Shown: positions 6,890 through 7,747 of the stretch, piece after piece
Layout: every line of letters begins with the position of its first letter
Numbering within the stretch: the first letter of the stretch is position 1
Source: an uncultured Clostridium sp.
Lineage (GTDB): Bacteria > Bacillota > Clostridia > Lachnospirales > Lachnospiraceae
Direction: 5' to 3'
Assembly (NCBI GenBank): GCA_958349075.1
Contig: CATWBR010000210.1
Span: forward strand, 1 to 7,747
Length of the DNA: 7,747 nucleotides
Notes under the pieces: generated by a model
Seen by the model: the letters and a program-made list of their open reading frames with translations, nothing else
Told to the model about the DNA's origin: nothing
Database searches by the model: none
Made by a program: the position numbers and the translations under genes

Positions 6890-7669
6890 TTAATTTCGCG
6901 ATAACAGCTCCGCAAGGCGGAAACGGACGCGGACAGTGACTTCTGGTTTAGAAGAAGTTTCTGTCTGCGTTTTTTTGCCTGCTTCTGTCTGAGCTTTTTG
7001 GCCTGGAGTGGCTTTCGTCTCCCCGAAGACCACGCGGCGGTGTTTCATCAGATCGCGGTAGTCATTTTCAGCCAGCAGATTTTTAAGCTCTTCTTTTGAA
7101 GAGTCGGGCACCTCGCAAACGGAAGTCTGTGAAAAGCATAGCGGCGGATAGAGGACGCACCACCAGTTTTTCCCGCTGCCGTTTCCCAGGAGCACGCGGA
7201 CAGCGTCGTATGTCCCGCAGGGAAATGTGACGTCCCCGTAGATTTTGGTTGGGAAATAGCACTGTTCGATCCGTATGTCCGCAGAATAATTAAACCCTTT
7301 GGAGAACATATAGGATTCGGCGGTATTTTCCAGCTCGGTTTTATGCTCATTTATATAAGAAATTAGTTCCTTCTTGGAGAGTTCCTCATTTTCCAAATCC
7401 TCGTACATGGTATCGATGAGAAGCTGTTTTACCTCTAATTTTAGATTCTGATCCTCTTCACTGTTGCTGTTGGCCAGCACATGAAAACGGAGAATCTGCG
7501 GCGCCAACTCGCCGGAAAGCGTCTCCTCCGCCGCCCGCGCACAGTTCAGGGCAACGGGCACCGAAGCCAGCAGGGCGAGGGAAAGAGAGGCACTGAAAAG
7601 AAGAGCAAGCTTTTTCAGATTCCTTTCGCGTAATTTGTTCATATAATATGTAATATGTGGGTGTGACAT
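6890..7669 (-). CDS. spoIIR: Stage II sporulation protein R (SpoIIR)
   Basis: Secreted intercompartmental signal of sporulation. In Bacillus it is made in the forespore under sigma-F and triggers the protease SpoIIGA to process pro-sigma-E in the mother cell. The 259-residue product has an N-terminal hydrophobic export segment (about 20-47). The family hallmarks follow: ILRFHVLANSNSEEDQNLKL (59-78), YFPTKIYGDVTFPCGTYDAVRV (138-159) and GKNWWCVLYPPLCF (166-179), then the C-terminal VRVRFRLAELL (246-256). Residues 218-244 form a Gln/Thr/Lys-rich variable linker with an octapeptide duplication. It is somewhat longer than the 224-residue Bacillus subtilis protein, as I recall that length, because of this linker and the N-terminus. 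The ATG at 7669 is preferred over Met10 (7642) because only the former has a Shine-Dalgarno sequence. The gene converges on the efflux operon with a 51-base gap, and its 3' end carries that operon's terminator. No clear sigma-F promoter was recognised in the upstream bases available. Confidence 0.96.
   Translation of the reverse strand: MSHPHITYYMNKLRERNLKKLALLFSASLSLALLASVPVALNCARAAEETLSGELAPQILRFHVLANSNSEEDQNLKLEVKQLLIDTMYEDLENEELSKKELISYINEHKTELENTAESYMFSKGFNYSADIRIEQCYFPTKIYGDVTFPCGTYDAVRVLLGNGSGKNWWCVLYPPLCFSQTSVCEVPDSSKEELKNLLAENDYRDLMKHRRVVFGETKATPGQKAQTEAGKKTQTETSSKPEVTVRVRFRLAELLSRN
6928..6976 (+). terminator. Intrinsic terminator of the efflux operon, inside spoIIR
   Basis: The left arm CGCGGACAGTGACTTC (6928-6943) pairs with GAAGTTTCTGTCTGCG (6954-6969). 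There are 15 pairs out of 16, two of them G-U, with a single T-T mismatch. The loop is 10 bases and seven T follow (6970-6976). This is a strong rho-independent terminator for plus-strand transcription, starting 90 bases after the second TolC-like stop. It coincides with SpoIIR codons 232-248 read on the other strand. On the minus strand the T-run is an A-run upstream of the stem, so it should work only for the efflux operon. Confidence 0.85.
6959..7006. repeat. Imperfect 24-bp tandem repeat in the spoIIR tail
   Basis: Two adjacent 24-base units (6959-6982 and 6983-7006) match at 20 of 24 positions and both begin TTCTGTCTG. Read on the minus strand they are in frame and encode PGQKAQTE (residues 222-229) and AGKKTQTE (230-237). 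The first plus-strand unit supplies part of the right arm and the T-run of the operon terminator. Confidence 0.8.
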
Positions 7670-7675
7670 TGGGTT

Positions 7676-7681
7676 ACCTCC
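7676..7681 (-). promoter_or_regulatory. Ribosome binding site deciding the spoIIR start
   Basis: On the minus strand GGAGGT lies 6 bases before the ATG at 7669. The alternative start at Met10 (ATG at 7640-7642) is preceded by an AT-rich stretch with no Shine-Dalgarno match, so the longer protein is the better annotation. Confidence 0.8.
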
Positions 7682-7747
7682 ATAAGTGATTTAGTTGGGG
7701 CCGGTGGATTGCGGCCGGTATATTTCAGTTACTGCTCTATTTCTTAC

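Noticed and set aside
7699..7716. GGCCG/CGGCC stem upstream of spoIIR
   Set aside because: Only five pairs with an 8-base loop and no T-run. It could be part of a flanking element cut by the window edge, but it is not supported as a terminator or riboswitch.
7682..7747. Search for a sigma-F promoter ahead of spoIIR
   Set aside because: AT-rich stretches such as GAAATA occur, but no pair of -35 and -10 elements with proper spacing could be made. The promoter may lie outside the window.

Overview
The window looks like chromosomal DNA from an endospore-forming Firmicute, most likely a Lachnospiraceae-type Clostridium. The pointers are a convincing SpoIIR sporulation gene, purine-rich AAGGAGG-type ribosome binding sites in front of every gene, and mid-range GC. 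Nothing in the window, such as a BamA, LPS or porin gene, points to an outer membrane. The assignment is inferred from gene content alone.

Positions 29-6838 hold four closely spaced plus-strand genes that read as one tripartite RND efflux operon. They are a membrane fusion (adaptor) protein, a full-length 12-helix RND permease, and two tandem paralogous TolC-like proteins. The first two genes are 12 bases apart and the last two are 24 bases apart. A 120-base gap with a GC-rich hairpin separates the permease gene from the first TolC-like gene. A strong intrinsic terminator at 6928-6976 closes the operon, and it lies inside the 3' coding end of the convergent gene spoIIR (6890-7669, minus strand).

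The permease would take up substrate at the cytoplasmic membrane and the adaptor would collar it. In a diderm, TolC would then form the duct across the outer membrane. Here the two TolC-like proteins keep the helical-hairpin tip motifs of both internal repeats, and the adaptor keeps the Arg-Leu-Ser tip motif that docks on TolC. However, the segments that form the outer-membrane beta-barrel in TolC are absent from both proteins. In the first repeat a charged helical insert takes their place, and in the second repeat there is only a short polar loop. This suggests a TolC-derived, all-helical exit duct or cap outside the membrane of a monoderm cell. That is the most interesting content of the window.

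spoIIR is a standard sporulation signalling gene. Its variable tail carries an in-frame 24-bp tandem duplication overlapping the operon terminator. The remaining sequence (1-28, 6839-6889, 7670-7747) is short and holds only leader or flanking DNA.
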